Assembly: GCA_903862935.1 (NCBI GenBank)
Contig: CAIOZY010000040.1
Coordinates: forward strand, 1-64,000
DNA from: an uncultured Opitutaceae bacterium
Lineage (GTDB): Bacteria > Verrucomicrobiota > Verrucomicrobiia > Opitutales > Opitutaceae
Direction: 5' to 3'
DNA length: 64,000 nt
The notes beneath the pieces were generated by a model. The model worked only from the letters and a program-made list of their open reading frames with translations. It searched no databases and was not told where the DNA came from. Both the position numbers and the translations under genes were made by a program. Positions 53,149 to 60,460 of the stretch are shown here, piece by piece. Position 1 is the first letter of the stretch; each line of letters begins with the position of its first letter.

Positions 53149-53625
53149 ATGAAGACCATACTTGCCCCCGTGGACTTTTCCGGTGCCACTGAGACCGTTC
53201 TCGCGACTGCGGGCACCCTCGCGAAGGCGCTGAATGGACGGGTCGTCCTCATGCATGTCGTGCGGCCTCCCGCAATGATCAACGAGTACGCCCCCGAGAT
53301 TGAGCGGCTCACTGAGCTAGCCGAGAAGACGGCAGTCGAGCAGATGGACCACTGGCGGGCTGACCTGCGCGGTCGTGGCGTCGAAACCGAGGTCGTTCAT
53401 GCCGTTGGATCGCCCGTGGCCAAGATTCTGGACGAGGCAAACGAGCTATCGGCGGACCTGATCGTCATGGGCTCCCACGGCCATGGGGCCCTGTACGGGC
53501 TCCTGGTCGGCAGCACGGCGGGCGGCATCCTAAAGAAGGCCACCTGCCCGGTGATGATCGTGCCGCCTGCGGACAGGCCTCACGCCGCGGTGCCTGCGGA
53601 AGCTGTGACCAGCCACGCCCGGTGA
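53149..53625 (+). CDS. universal stress protein (UspA family)
   Basis: This is a 158-residue UspA-type protein. It begins MKTILAPVDFSGATETVLAT with the first strand and Asp, and has the ATP-binding block GSHGHGALYGLLVGSTAGG followed by TCPVMIVPP. This is the nucleotide-binding form of the family. Such proteins help survival under starvation or low oxygen. ATG 53149 is preferred to 53095. It is transcribed away from the second PocR-AraC gene and is convergent with the second cytochrome. Confidence 0.93.
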   Translation: MKTILAPVDFSGATETVLATAGTLAKALNGRVVLMHVVRPPAMINEYAPEIERLTELAEKTAVEQMDHWRADLRGRGVETEVVHAVGSPVAKILDEANELSADLIVMGSHGHGALYGLLVGSTAGGILKKATCPVMIVPPADRPHAAVPAEAVTSHAR

Positions 53626-53659
53626 CCCGGCCGTAGGTGGTTTGAGCGGACCAAATCGG

Positions 53660-53998
53660 TTACTTCTGCAGCGAACGGACGTAACCGACGAGGGACTTGA
53701 CCTCGGCGTCCGACAGGACGCTGCCGAAGGCCTTCATCTTCTCCTCGCCGTTATCACCCTTGTAGCCCTCTTTGATCCGGGCCGCGGCCTGATCATCGGT
53801 GAAGCTCTTCTGGTACTCAGCGCTCGTCATGTCCTTGACGTGCTTCATGTGACCGGCCTTGGTGTGCCCGGCGCCGTCCTTGCCATGGCAGGAGGCGCAA
53901 TTCTTGGTCCAGAGTTCGGCGGACTCAGCAGCGCGTGCCACCGAGGCGCATAGGACTAGGGCGGAGAGTAATCCAGCGTACTTCGTGATCGATTTCAT
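53660..53998 (-). CDS. small periplasmic cytochrome c (second copy)
   Basis: This is a 112-residue monohaem cytochrome starting ATG 53998. The signal peptide covers about residues 1-23, the haem site is NCASCHGK at residues 33-40, and the probable axial Met is in EKMKAFGSVL. Compared with the copy at 48045 it has a His-rich loop, GHTKAGHMKHV. It may carry electrons between the pentahaem module and an oxidase or reductase. It diverges from the pentahaem gene across about 200 bases. Confidence 0.92.
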   Translation of the reverse strand: MKSITKYAGLLSALVLCASVARAAESAELWTKNCASCHGKDGAGHTKAGHMKHVKDMTSAEYQKSFTDDQAAARIKEGYKGDNGEEKMKAFGSVLSDAEVKSLVGYVRSLQK

Positions 53999-54121
53999 GA
54001 TGTTAGTTTTGAGATTCTGGGGTTGGGTGACCGGCCACCGATGAAATGACCCGCAGGCCGCCTGTCGAGAGAAAGTGTGCGCCGGCCTCGGATTAGCCCA
54101 GTAATTCCTCTGGATCAGACC

Positions 54122-54137
54122 GCAAAATATGCGCTGA
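54122..54137 (+). promoter_or_regulatory. island motif upstream of the pentahaem operon
   Basis: GCAAAATATGCGCTGA, 61-76 bases before the 54198 start. Twelve bases (CAAAATATGCGC) are identical to the site at 51559. Confidence 0.4.
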
Positions 54138-54163
54138 GATCCGCAAAGGATGGGAAGCCTCCC

Positions 54164-54192
54164 CCGGGGGCCTAGTCTAAGCTGGCCCCCGG
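54164..54192 (+). other. hairpin just before the pentahaem cytochrome start
   Basis: CCGGGGGCC (54164-54172) pairs perfectly with GGCCCCCGG (54184-54192) across an 11-base loop containing TAGTCT. It ends five bases before the ATG and would cover the ribosome-binding region if transcribed. TAGTCT might instead be the -10 element of the promoter, in which case the stem would not be in the RNA. Confidence 0.4.
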
Positions 54193-54197
54193 ATCCG

Positions 54198-54932
54198 ATG
54201 AGCGAAGAATCCAAGACCTCCCTGGCCCTCGGCACCCTGACTGTCGTTTTCGCGGCGCTCGCGATCGCCTTTGCCCGGGTCCCTGCCCCGGTCCCGGCCC
54301 CCCCGCGCCAGCCCTTGGTCGTTCCCGCAAACCTGGCCGGCGTCCTGCCGCCGGGCACCGTCCGCATCTCGGCCGCGCAGCTGATCAAGAGCGGCGGGGA
54401 CACCTCCGGGCTAGACTGCTACGCCTGCCACCACAAGGACCAGCCTCCCGTGATCAAGGTTGAGGCTGACCGCCGTATCATCCTCCCGAAGGAGCACTCC
54501 GACCTGATCTTCGGCATGCGCAACTGCGCCGAGTGTCACCCAGCCGACAAGCCGGTGAAGCTCGAATACGCCGAGGACGGGACCGTCGTCGTGCCCGAAG
54601 CACACCGCGGCCTCCTGGCCATGGCCCACGGGCGCAACTTCCGCAACGAGAACTGCTTCAACTGCCACGACCAAGACCAGCTGAACCAGCTGCACACCGC
54701 CGACGGCACCAAGGTCAAGTTCGAGGACGCCACCCTGCTGTGTGCCGGATGCCACGGGCCGACCTACCGGGATTGGGAGGCGGGCATCCACGGCCGCACG
54801 AGCGGGTACTGGGACCGCTCGGCCGGCCCGATCGTCCGTCAGCAGTGCGCCTCCTGCCACGATCCCCACGCCCCCGCGTTCACCGGGCTTATCCCGATGC
54901 CCGGCCCCCACTTCCGCGCCCGAGACAAGTAA
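54198..54932 (+). CDS. membrane-anchored pentahaem cytochrome c
   Basis: This is a 244-residue protein. An N-terminal anchor (about residues 9-27, LALGTLTVVFAALAIAFAR) holds a periplasmic domain with five CXXCH sites at C74, C110, C153, C182 and C217. The first is CYACHH and the last CASCHDPH. Extra His residues spaced between sites can serve as second haem ligands. The spacing resembles the cytochrome c3-like and NrfH/DsrJ-like electron-transfer proteins. It is the first gene of a three-gene respiratory module with the Fe-S and NrfD genes. ATG 54198 is chosen over 54150 because it precedes the anchor directly. Confidence 0.9.
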   Translation: MSEESKTSLALGTLTVVFAALAIAFARVPAPVPAPPRQPLVVPANLAGVLPPGTVRISAAQLIKSGGDTSGLDCYACHHKDQPPVIKVEADRRIILPKEHSDLIFGMRNCAECHPADKPVKLEYAEDGTVVVPEAHRGLLAMAHGRNFRNENCFNCHDQDQLNQLHTADGTKVKFEDATLLCAGCHGPTYRDWEAGIHGRTSGYWDRSAGPIVRQQCASCHDPHAPAFTGLIPMPGPHFRARDK

Positions 54933-54945
54933 ACCAGACCGCACC

Positions 54946-55875
54946 ATGTCAGATCCGTCCACCGACACAGGCGTCACCCGCCGCAGCTTCCTGCGCACCT
55001 CGACGGTGCTGGCAGCGGGCGCGGCGGCCGTGGCCGCCGGGATCGCCCCGCTCCGCAAGCTCGGCCAGTTCAGTTCCGTCGACGAGTTTCTCCAGAAGCA
55101 CTACAAGGAGCTCACCCCCGAGGAGATGAAGACGGTGCTCTCCCGGATCGAGACCGAGGTCGAGCGCCAGTACGGCATTCGCCCGCACGTCCGCGACTAT
55201 AAGCCGATGAACGGCGTGGAATACGTCTACGCCCTGAACCTCACCCGCTGCGTAGGCTGCCGCAAGTGCGTGCATGCCTGCGTCGCCGAGAACAACCAGT
55301 CCCGCAACCCCGAGATCCAGTACATCCGGGTTCTGAAGATGCCCAACGACGGCACCTTCGACCTGGAGAAGAGCGACCCGGTCTACACGGCAAAGGCCGT
55401 TCCGGAAGCGGGCTCGTTCTACATGCCGGTGCAGTGCCACCACTGTAAGAACCCGCCCTGCGTGAGGGTATGCCCGGTGAAGGCAACCTGGCAGGAGCCG
55501 GACGGCATCACGGTCGTTGACTACAACTGGTGCATCGGGTGCCGGTACTGCGAGGCGGCCTGTCCGTATTTCGCGCGCCGGTTCAACTGGTCCACGCCCT
55601 CGATCCCCAAGGAGCAGATGAACACCAATATGTCCTACCTGGGGAACCGCCCCCGGTACAAGGGCGTGATGGAGAAGTGCCACTTCTGCATCCAGCGGAC
55701 CCGCGCGGGCCGGTACCCGGCCTGTCTCGAGGTCTGCCCCACCGGCTCGCGCAAATTCGGCAACATTCTGGATCCGAACAGTGAGGTCTCCTACATTCTC
55801 AAGAACAAGCGGGTGCTGATCCTCAAGGAGGAGCTCGGAACCCTGCCGCGCTTCTTCTACTACTTCGACGTCTGA
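54946..55875 (+). CDS. Tat-exported 4Fe-4S dicluster protein (DsrO/NrfC-like)
   Basis: This is a 309-residue protein. A Tat signal (TRRSFLRTST, residues 11-20) is followed by four Fe-S ligand groups: CVGCRKCVHAC, CHHCKNPPCVRVCP, CIGCRYCEAACP and CHFCIQRT with a later CLEVCP. These are the four clusters of the DmsB/NrfC/HybA superfamily. It should move electrons between the NrfD quinone site and the pentahaem protein on the periplasmic face. It lies 13 bases after the pentahaem gene and 7 before the NrfD gene. No molybdopterin catalytic subunit is present. Confidence 0.93.
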   Translation: MSDPSTDTGVTRRSFLRTSTVLAAGAAAVAAGIAPLRKLGQFSSVDEFLQKHYKELTPEEMKTVLSRIETEVERQYGIRPHVRDYKPMNGVEYVYALNLTRCVGCRKCVHACVAENNQSRNPEIQYIRVLKMPNDGTFDLEKSDPVYTAKAVPEAGSFYMPVQCHHCKNPPCVRVCPVKATWQEPDGITVVDYNWCIGCRYCEAACPYFARRFNWSTPSIPKEQMNTNMSYLGNRPRYKGVMEKCHFCIQRTRAGRYPACLEVCPTGSRKFGNILDPNSEVSYILKNKRVLILKEELGTLPRFFYYFDV

Positions 55876-55882
55876 GCGCACC

Positions 55883-57094
55883 ATGAAGAGCTACCTGACC
55901 TTCCTCCGCCGCTGCTTCCAGGCCGCCTTCATTGGGGACTGGCGCTACTACACCTGGCTCGGGGTTCTGACCGTGCTGTGTTTCTTCGGCCTGAACGCGT
56001 ACGCCAATCAGTTTGTCTCCGGCTTGGGCACGACCGGCATGACCGACCAGGTTTCCTGGGGAGTGTACATCGCCAACTTCACCTTCCTCGTCGGAATGGC
56101 CGCCGCGGCGGTCATGCTCGTAATTCCGGTCCACATCTACAAGAACGAGGACCTGCACGACCTGGTGATCTTCGGGGAACTCCTCGCGGTCGCGGCGATC
56201 CTGATGTGCCTGGCCTTCGTCACGGTGGACCTTGGCCGCCCGGACCGCTTCTGGCACCTGATCCCAGGAATCGGCATCTTCCATTTCCCCGGCTCGATGC
56301 TGAGCTGGGACGTGCTGGTGCTTAACGGCTACCTGCTGCTGAACCTCCACATCTGCGGCTACCTGATCTACTGCCGCTACTGCGGGCGCCGCCCGGGAAA
56401 GTGGTTCTACGCCCCGTTTGTCTTTATCGGCATCGGCTGGGCGGTCTCGATTCACACGATTACCGCTTTCCTCTATGTGGGCCTCGGCGGCCGGCCGTTC
56501 TGGAACTCCGCGGTCCTTGGGCCCCGCTTCCTTGCCTCGGCATTCACCGCAGGACCCGCCTTCATCATCTTATCGCTGCAGCTGATCCGGCGCTTTACCG
56601 AGTACCGGATCACGGACAAGGGGCTGATGGCGCTGCGCTCGATTGTTCAGGTGGCGATGCTGGTCAACCTCTTCTTGCTCGTAAACGAGGTCTTCAACGA
56701 GTTCTACACGAGCGACCGCGCAGCCGCCTCCTCCTACTATTTGTTCCTCGGGCTCCACGGCCACCATGCCCTCGTTCCGTGGATCTGGACTGCAGTCACC
56801 TTCAACGTAATCTCGGCTGTCCTGCTCGTGCTGCCCGTCTCACGCCGCATGGGCTGGCTTAACGTGGCGTGTGGCCTCGCCGTGGTCGGCATCTGGATCG
56901 AGAAGGGCATGGGCATGGTGATCCCGGGTTTCATTCCGACCCCCCTAGGGGAGATGGTCGAATACACCCCGACGCTCAACGAAGTCCTGGTCTGCGTCGG
57001 AATCTGGGCCTTCGGGCTGGCGTGCTTCACGGTGTTCCTGCGGATGACGATCCCTATCCTGACGGGCAAGGTTTCCTCGGAAAACGCGAAATGA
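55883..57094 (+). CDS. NrfD/PsrC-family integral membrane quinone subunit
   Basis: This is a 403-residue protein with about ten hydrophobic helices, of the NrfD/PsrC/DsrP superfamily. It has the typical WGVYIANFTFLVGMAAAAVM helix with a trailing HIYKNEDLHD loop, and GRPDRFWHLIPG. It should exchange electrons with menaquinone and, with the Fe-S and pentahaem proteins, form a membrane electron-transfer complex like DsrJOP or Qrc. The length exceeds the ~320 of minimal NrfD and is closer to the ten-helix DsrP/HybB type. It ends in an ATGA overlap with the next gene. Confidence 0.92.
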   Translation: MKSYLTFLRRCFQAAFIGDWRYYTWLGVLTVLCFFGLNAYANQFVSGLGTTGMTDQVSWGVYIANFTFLVGMAAAAVMLVIPVHIYKNEDLHDLVIFGELLAVAAILMCLAFVTVDLGRPDRFWHLIPGIGIFHFPGSMLSWDVLVLNGYLLLNLHICGYLIYCRYCGRRPGKWFYAPFVFIGIGWAVSIHTITAFLYVGLGGRPFWNSAVLGPRFLASAFTAGPAFIILSLQLIRRFTEYRITDKGLMALRSIVQVAMLVNLFLLVNEVFNEFYTSDRAAASSYYLFLGLHGHHALVPWIWTAVTFNVISAVLLVLPVSRRMGWLNVACGLAVVGIWIEKGMGMVIPGFIPTPLGEMVEYTPTLNEVLVCVGIWAFGLACFTVFLRMTIPILTGKVSSENAK

Positions 57095-57603
57095 GGCGGT
57101 CCCTTCCCCAGCCGACCCCCGCTCAGGCGCGCGAGTCGCTGAATGCCCACGTTGTTGCGAGGGGCGCAGAGCTCAGGCAGAAGTACGGCCCTCAGATCGG
57201 GATCGCCGAGTTGCACCGGATCCTCGCCGACCGCGACTTCGTCCGCTACCCGTGCGAGATTGCCTTCGACGCGGCACCCCTGGAGCCGGGGGAGCTGGCC
57301 TACCCGAACCCGAAGGGCGAGCGCCCCGAGGACGGGTTCGTCCTGTGCCTCCACCCGGACCTCGCGGCGCATCCCTTTGGGGTGCCGTTTATCGCGCTCT
57401 ACCAGCTGGTCGCCGTCAACTATGGAGCCTTCGCGGCCCCGGACGACGCCGAGGCTTTTGGGGCCGCCGCGCTGGGGCTCGACAAGGAAGACTACTACCG
57501 TGCCCTGTGCGAATTGGCCGACGCGCTCGGAGGCGGCGAACCCTCCGACGAGGACTGCGGGTCGGGATGCGGGGGCGGCTGCTCCTGCGGCTCCCACTCC
57601 TAA
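57091..57603 (+). CDS. protein with Cys-rich C-terminus, coupled to the NrfD gene
   Basis: This is a 170-residue cytosolic protein. Its ATG overlaps the NrfD stop by four bases, so it is made with the NrfD complex. The body is mixed alpha/beta (IAELHRILADRDFVRYPCEI, GFVLCLHPDLAAHPFGVPF) with no motif I recognise. The last residues, CGSGCGGGCSCGSHS, contain four Cys and a His and look like a metal-binding tail. It may be a chaperone or metal donor for the redox complex, or for the [NiFe] hydrogenase encoded just beyond; this is inference. It is convergent with the nickel transporter ATPase gene. Confidence 0.75.
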   Translation: MRRSLPQPTPAQARESLNAHVVARGAELRQKYGPQIGIAELHRILADRDFVRYPCEIAFDAAPLEPGELAYPNPKGERPEDGFVLCLHPDLAAHPFGVPFIALYQLVAVNYGAFAAPDDAEAFGAAALGLDKEDYYRALCELADALGGGEPSDEDCGSGCGGGCSCGSHS

Positions 57604-57633
57604 GGATCGATCCCGGGGATTCCTGTCCCTCCG

Positions 57634-58386
57634 TCAGTGGGGGTGGTGGTGTTGCAGGATGTGCGGACGCTCCAAGCCGTGGGCGAGCATCAGCACCTCG
57701 TCGCCGAGAAGGGTGCGGGGCGGACCATCAGCCACAACCGAGCCTCCGTCGATCAGGATCGCCCGCGTGCACAACTCGACGACAAGCTCGAGGTCGTGGG
57801 TCGCGATGATCTTTGTGGTTGGAATGTTCCGCAGCAGCTCCTTGAGCTCCCGCTTGCCCCGCGGGTCCAAGTCGCTCGTCGGCTCGTCCAGGACCAGGAC
57901 GCGCGGCGTGCAGGCCAGAACCCCCGCCAAGCAGACCCTCCTCTTCTCCCCCCCGCTCAGGTGATGTGGAGCCCTCTGCTCAAAGCCGCTCAGTCCAACC
58001 TTTCCCAGAGCCTCTGCAACGCGGCCGGGCACGGAGGCGTCGTCCCCAAACTGCTGGGGGCCAAAGGCCACGTCCTCGTAGACCGTGGGGCAGAACAGCT
58101 GGTCGTCGGCGTCCTGGAAGAGCAGCCCGACGTCCCGGCGGACGGCTGCCAGATTGTCCTCGGTCACCGGCCGGCCAAAAACGGTAACTGCCGGCACCGC
58201 CGGGAGCCGGTCTGGAAGAATCCCATTGAGGTGCATGAGCAGCGTGGACTTTCCCGCGCCGTTCGGCCCAATGAGCGCCACGCATTCGCCCTCGGAGACT
58301 GAGAAACTGATCCCGCGCAGCGCCTCCGCCCCGTCGGGATAGCGGAACCGGAGATTGCGCAGCTCGACTGCGGTAGGAGGACTCAT
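57634..58386 (-). CDS. nikO: nickel/cobalt ECF-type transporter ATPase
   Basis: This is a 250-residue CbiO/NikO-type ATPase starting ATG 58386. Walker A is LIGPNGAGKSTLL, the Q-loop is LLFQDADDQLF, the signature is LSGGEKRRVCLAG and Walker B is VLVLDEPTSDLDP. The C-terminus ends in HHHPH, a His-rich tail. It overlaps the NikQ stop in an ATGA. It energises nickel uptake in the NikMNQO system. Nickel rather than cobalt is inferred from its place behind the [NiFe] hydrogenase genes; the family alone does not decide. Confidence 0.9.
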   Translation of the reverse strand: MSPPTAVELRNLRFRYPDGAEALRGISFSVSEGECVALIGPNGAGKSTLLMHLNGILPDRLPAVPAVTVFGRPVTEDNLAAVRRDVGLLFQDADDQLFCPTVYEDVAFGPQQFGDDASVPGRVAEALGKVGLSGFEQRAPHHLSGGEKRRVCLAGVLACTPRVLVLDEPTSDLDPRGKRELKELLRNIPTTKIIATHDLELVVELCTRAILIDGGSVVADGPPRTLLGDEVLMLAHGLERPHILQHHHPH

Positions 58387-58985
58387 CTCCACCCCCTTGC
58401 GCACATCGCGGCGTGAATCCGCTCCGCGCGTTCCGTGGACCGCACGAAAAGCCGGCCGACAACCGAGGCGAGCGACTTCCATGCGTGACTCCTCCCGACC
58501 CCATAGGTCCGGCAGGCCCTTGCCCGGCGCATCCGCTCTCCCTCCTCTGCCAGGACGAACAGGTAGCGGTACATGAGGGCTAGGGTTGTCACCAGGAGGG
58601 CCGGCACACGGACCCTCCTAAGGACCCGCAGCAGGTCCGCGAACGGCGTCGTGTTGGAGAGCAGGATCACGGTCAGCAGGCACAGCGTCGCCTTCACCAC
58701 GATCAAGGCGAAGATGCGCACCCCCCCCTCCTGGAGGAGTGCCAGGAGCGCCACCCCAAGAGCGAGCGGCTCGAGGAGGAGAAGCCTCTTCAGCAAGAAA
58801 AGCACCGGGATCCGGCTTAAGGCGACCACGGCGATGAGCACCACGCCGACCGGGATAAACGCCCTCGGGGTTGTGACCGTCGCCACGAGAAGGGCCAGGG
58901 CCGCCGCCAGTTTGGCCCACGCCGGGAGGCGGTGGACCGGGCTGTCGATCCGGCTGTGGGGATCGAGGCTGAAGATCATGTGCAC
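58383..58985 (-). CDS. nikQ: nickel/cobalt ECF transporter T component
   Basis: This is a 200-residue CbiQ/NikQ-type membrane protein with about five helices. It begins FSLDPHSRIDSPVHRLPAWA and ends in the conserved coupling region RRARACRTYGVGRSHAWKS with ERAERIHAAMCARG. These ARG-type motifs contact the ATPase. It lies four bases after the NikMN stop and overlaps the NikO start by four bases. Confidence 0.9.
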   Translation of the reverse strand: MHMIFSLDPHSRIDSPVHRLPAWAKLAAALALLVATVTTPRAFIPVGVVLIAVVALSRIPVLFLLKRLLLLEPLALGVALLALLQEGGVRIFALIVVKATLCLLTVILLSNTTPFADLLRVLRRVRVPALLVTTLALMYRYLFVLAEEGERMRRARACRTYGVGRSHAWKSLASVVGRLFVRSTERAERIHAAMCARGWR

Positions 58986-58989
58986 TCCA

Positions 58990-59940
58990 TCAGCGGGGTT
59001 CCGTTCGGGTCCTGGGTATCAAGACCCGCGCAGTCACAAAGGCGAGAAGGAAGACGAGAACGGTGCCGATGGCCCCGGCAAAAGAGGTGGCCAGCGGCGC
59101 CGACCTTACCCAGGACAGCCGGTATTCGGCCAGAGGTGCCGCGGCGAGCGGGGCGGCGGCAGCGCGGTGGGCAAACCCGAGCGTCTCGGCAACCCGCTCC
59201 AGCCCATCGGGCCAAGCACAGGCAAACGGTGAGACGAACAACGCAAGCCCGAGCGAGATCAGCAACCCGTAGGCCGCGACCTGCCGATAGCTGAGGGGCC
59301 CGGAAGCCGGAGCCGACGGGTCGACGAGATCGGGGCGGGTTCTCTGGATGGCGACCACAACCAGGACGGTGATCGCCGCCTCGCCCAAACCGATTAGCAG
59401 GTGCACGTTGACCATCGCCGGGAAGACGATGGTCCACGGAGCCGTGCCGGAAAGCGCCAACTCCCCCGCGGCCAGAACGGCGGCGAGCACAGCCGAGCAC
59501 CAGGCCGCGAAAGCGGCACCCATGATGACGCCGCGCAGCCCGCCCGCCAGCTTCTGCACGACCCGGTAGATGGCATAGCCTCCCACCCCACCCACAACCC
59601 CCATGTTGAAGATGTTCGCGCCGAGCGAGAGCAGCCCCCCGTCGGCAAACACCAGGCACTGGACGATGAGGACCGCTGTCAGGACCAGCACGGCCGCCCC
59701 CGGGCCGAGCAGGACCGCTATGAGCACCGATCCCAGGAGGTGCCCCGAGGTGCCCCCCGCGATTGGAAAATTGAGCATCTGGGCGGCAAAGACGAATGCC
59801 GCCGCGAGCCCCATGAGCGGTACTCTGCGCCGCGGCAGCCGCCGCCTAAGCTGGCGCACCGACAATCCGAGCGCACACCCCGACAACACGGCACCGGTGA
59901 CCATGGTCTTGCCGTCGAGGAACCCGTCGGGGATGTGCAT
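58990..59940 (-). CDS. nikMN: NikM-NikN fused substrate-binding component
   Basis: This is a 316-residue protein. The N-terminal CbiM/NikM part begins MHIPDGFLDG, whose first residues form the metal-binding site, with about seven helices and NFPIAGGTSGHLLG, NMGVVGGVGG and HLLIGLGEAAIT. From about residue 225 a CbiN/NikN-like (PDGLE) domain follows, with FACAWPDGLERVAETLGF and a final helix. NikM and NikN fusions are common for nickel. It follows the maturation protease gene by about 90 bases. Confidence 0.9.
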   Translation of the reverse strand: MHIPDGFLDGKTMVTGAVLSGCALGLSVRQLRRRLPRRRVPLMGLAAAFVFAAQMLNFPIAGGTSGHLLGSVLIAVLLGPGAAVLVLTAVLIVQCLVFADGGLLSLGANIFNMGVVGGVGGYAIYRVVQKLAGGLRGVIMGAAFAAWCSAVLAAVLAAGELALSGTAPWTIVFPAMVNVHLLIGLGEAAITVLVVVAIQRTRPDLVDPSAPASGPLSYRQVAAYGLLISLGLALFVSPFACAWPDGLERVAETLGFAHRAAAAPLAAAPLAEYRLSWVRSAPLATSFAGAIGTVLVFLLAFVTARVLIPRTRTEPR

Positions 59941-60028
59941 GGGCCGGTTATGCCGGGGTCAGAGAGCCCGATAAACCTAAAAAATAGGGGCCAGAACGCG
60001 GGAAAGGAGCCCGGTTCCGCTCAAGGGC

Positions 60029-60460
60029 CTAGGAGAGGATCTCCCAAACGCGGGCTAGGGCTTCGGAGAGACCCTCGCGGGCGGCAGCGGACAGACCCTG
60101 GCGGTATTCGAAGTCCCCAACGGGGACCGTCACCCACCAGGCCGGAGGGCAGCGCCCAAACAGGACCTTTGCAAGGCACAGAAGCGAGCGCGGGTCCGCG
60201 GCATGGGTCATGACCCCACCCTCCCCCTCCGGCTCAAGGGGACTCACCCGGACGGGCCCATATCCCCCGGCAGCTGCGTCAACGAAGACTACTCTCTGGG
60301 CAGTCGAGACGGCCGACGCGAGCTCAGGCCCCAGCTGGTGGCAGGCTATCGCGCTCAAACCCGGGCGTTCCCAAGCTGTCACCGCCGCAGCGGCCTCCTG
60401 TCCCAGACCATCGTCACCGCGAAGGGTGTTGCCGTAACCGATGACGAGGTCGGATCCCAT
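60029..60460 (-). CDS. hoxW: [NiFe]-hydrogenase maturation protease
   Basis: This is a 143-residue HycI/HoxW-type endopeptidase. The family's N-terminal GYGNTLRGDDGLG carries one metal-binding acidic residue; others are probably D in VVFVDAAAGG and H in MTHAADP. It cuts the C-terminal extension from the large subunit after nickel is inserted, and is 1 base away from that gene's stop (shared base 60460), so the coupling is direct. The exact specificity for HoxH is inferred from position. Confidence 0.9.
   Translation of the reverse strand: MGSDLVIGYGNTLRGDDGLGQEAAAAVTAWERPGLSAIACHQLGPELASAVSTAQRVVFVDAAAGGYGPVRVSPLEPEGEGGVMTHAADPRSLLCLAKVLFGRCPPAWWVTVPVGDFEYRQGLSAAAREGLSEALARVWEILS

Noticed and set aside
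54068-54083. An additional copy of the island motif (GAGAAAGTGTGCGCC) before the second cytochrome
   Set aside because: It departs from the core at two positions and does not point toward the cytochrome gene, so it was not counted.
54198-57094. Nitrite reductase (NrfABCD) or a DMSO/polysulfide reductase
   Set aside because: No NrfA, molybdopterin or other catalytic gene is present; only the electron-transfer subunits are seen.
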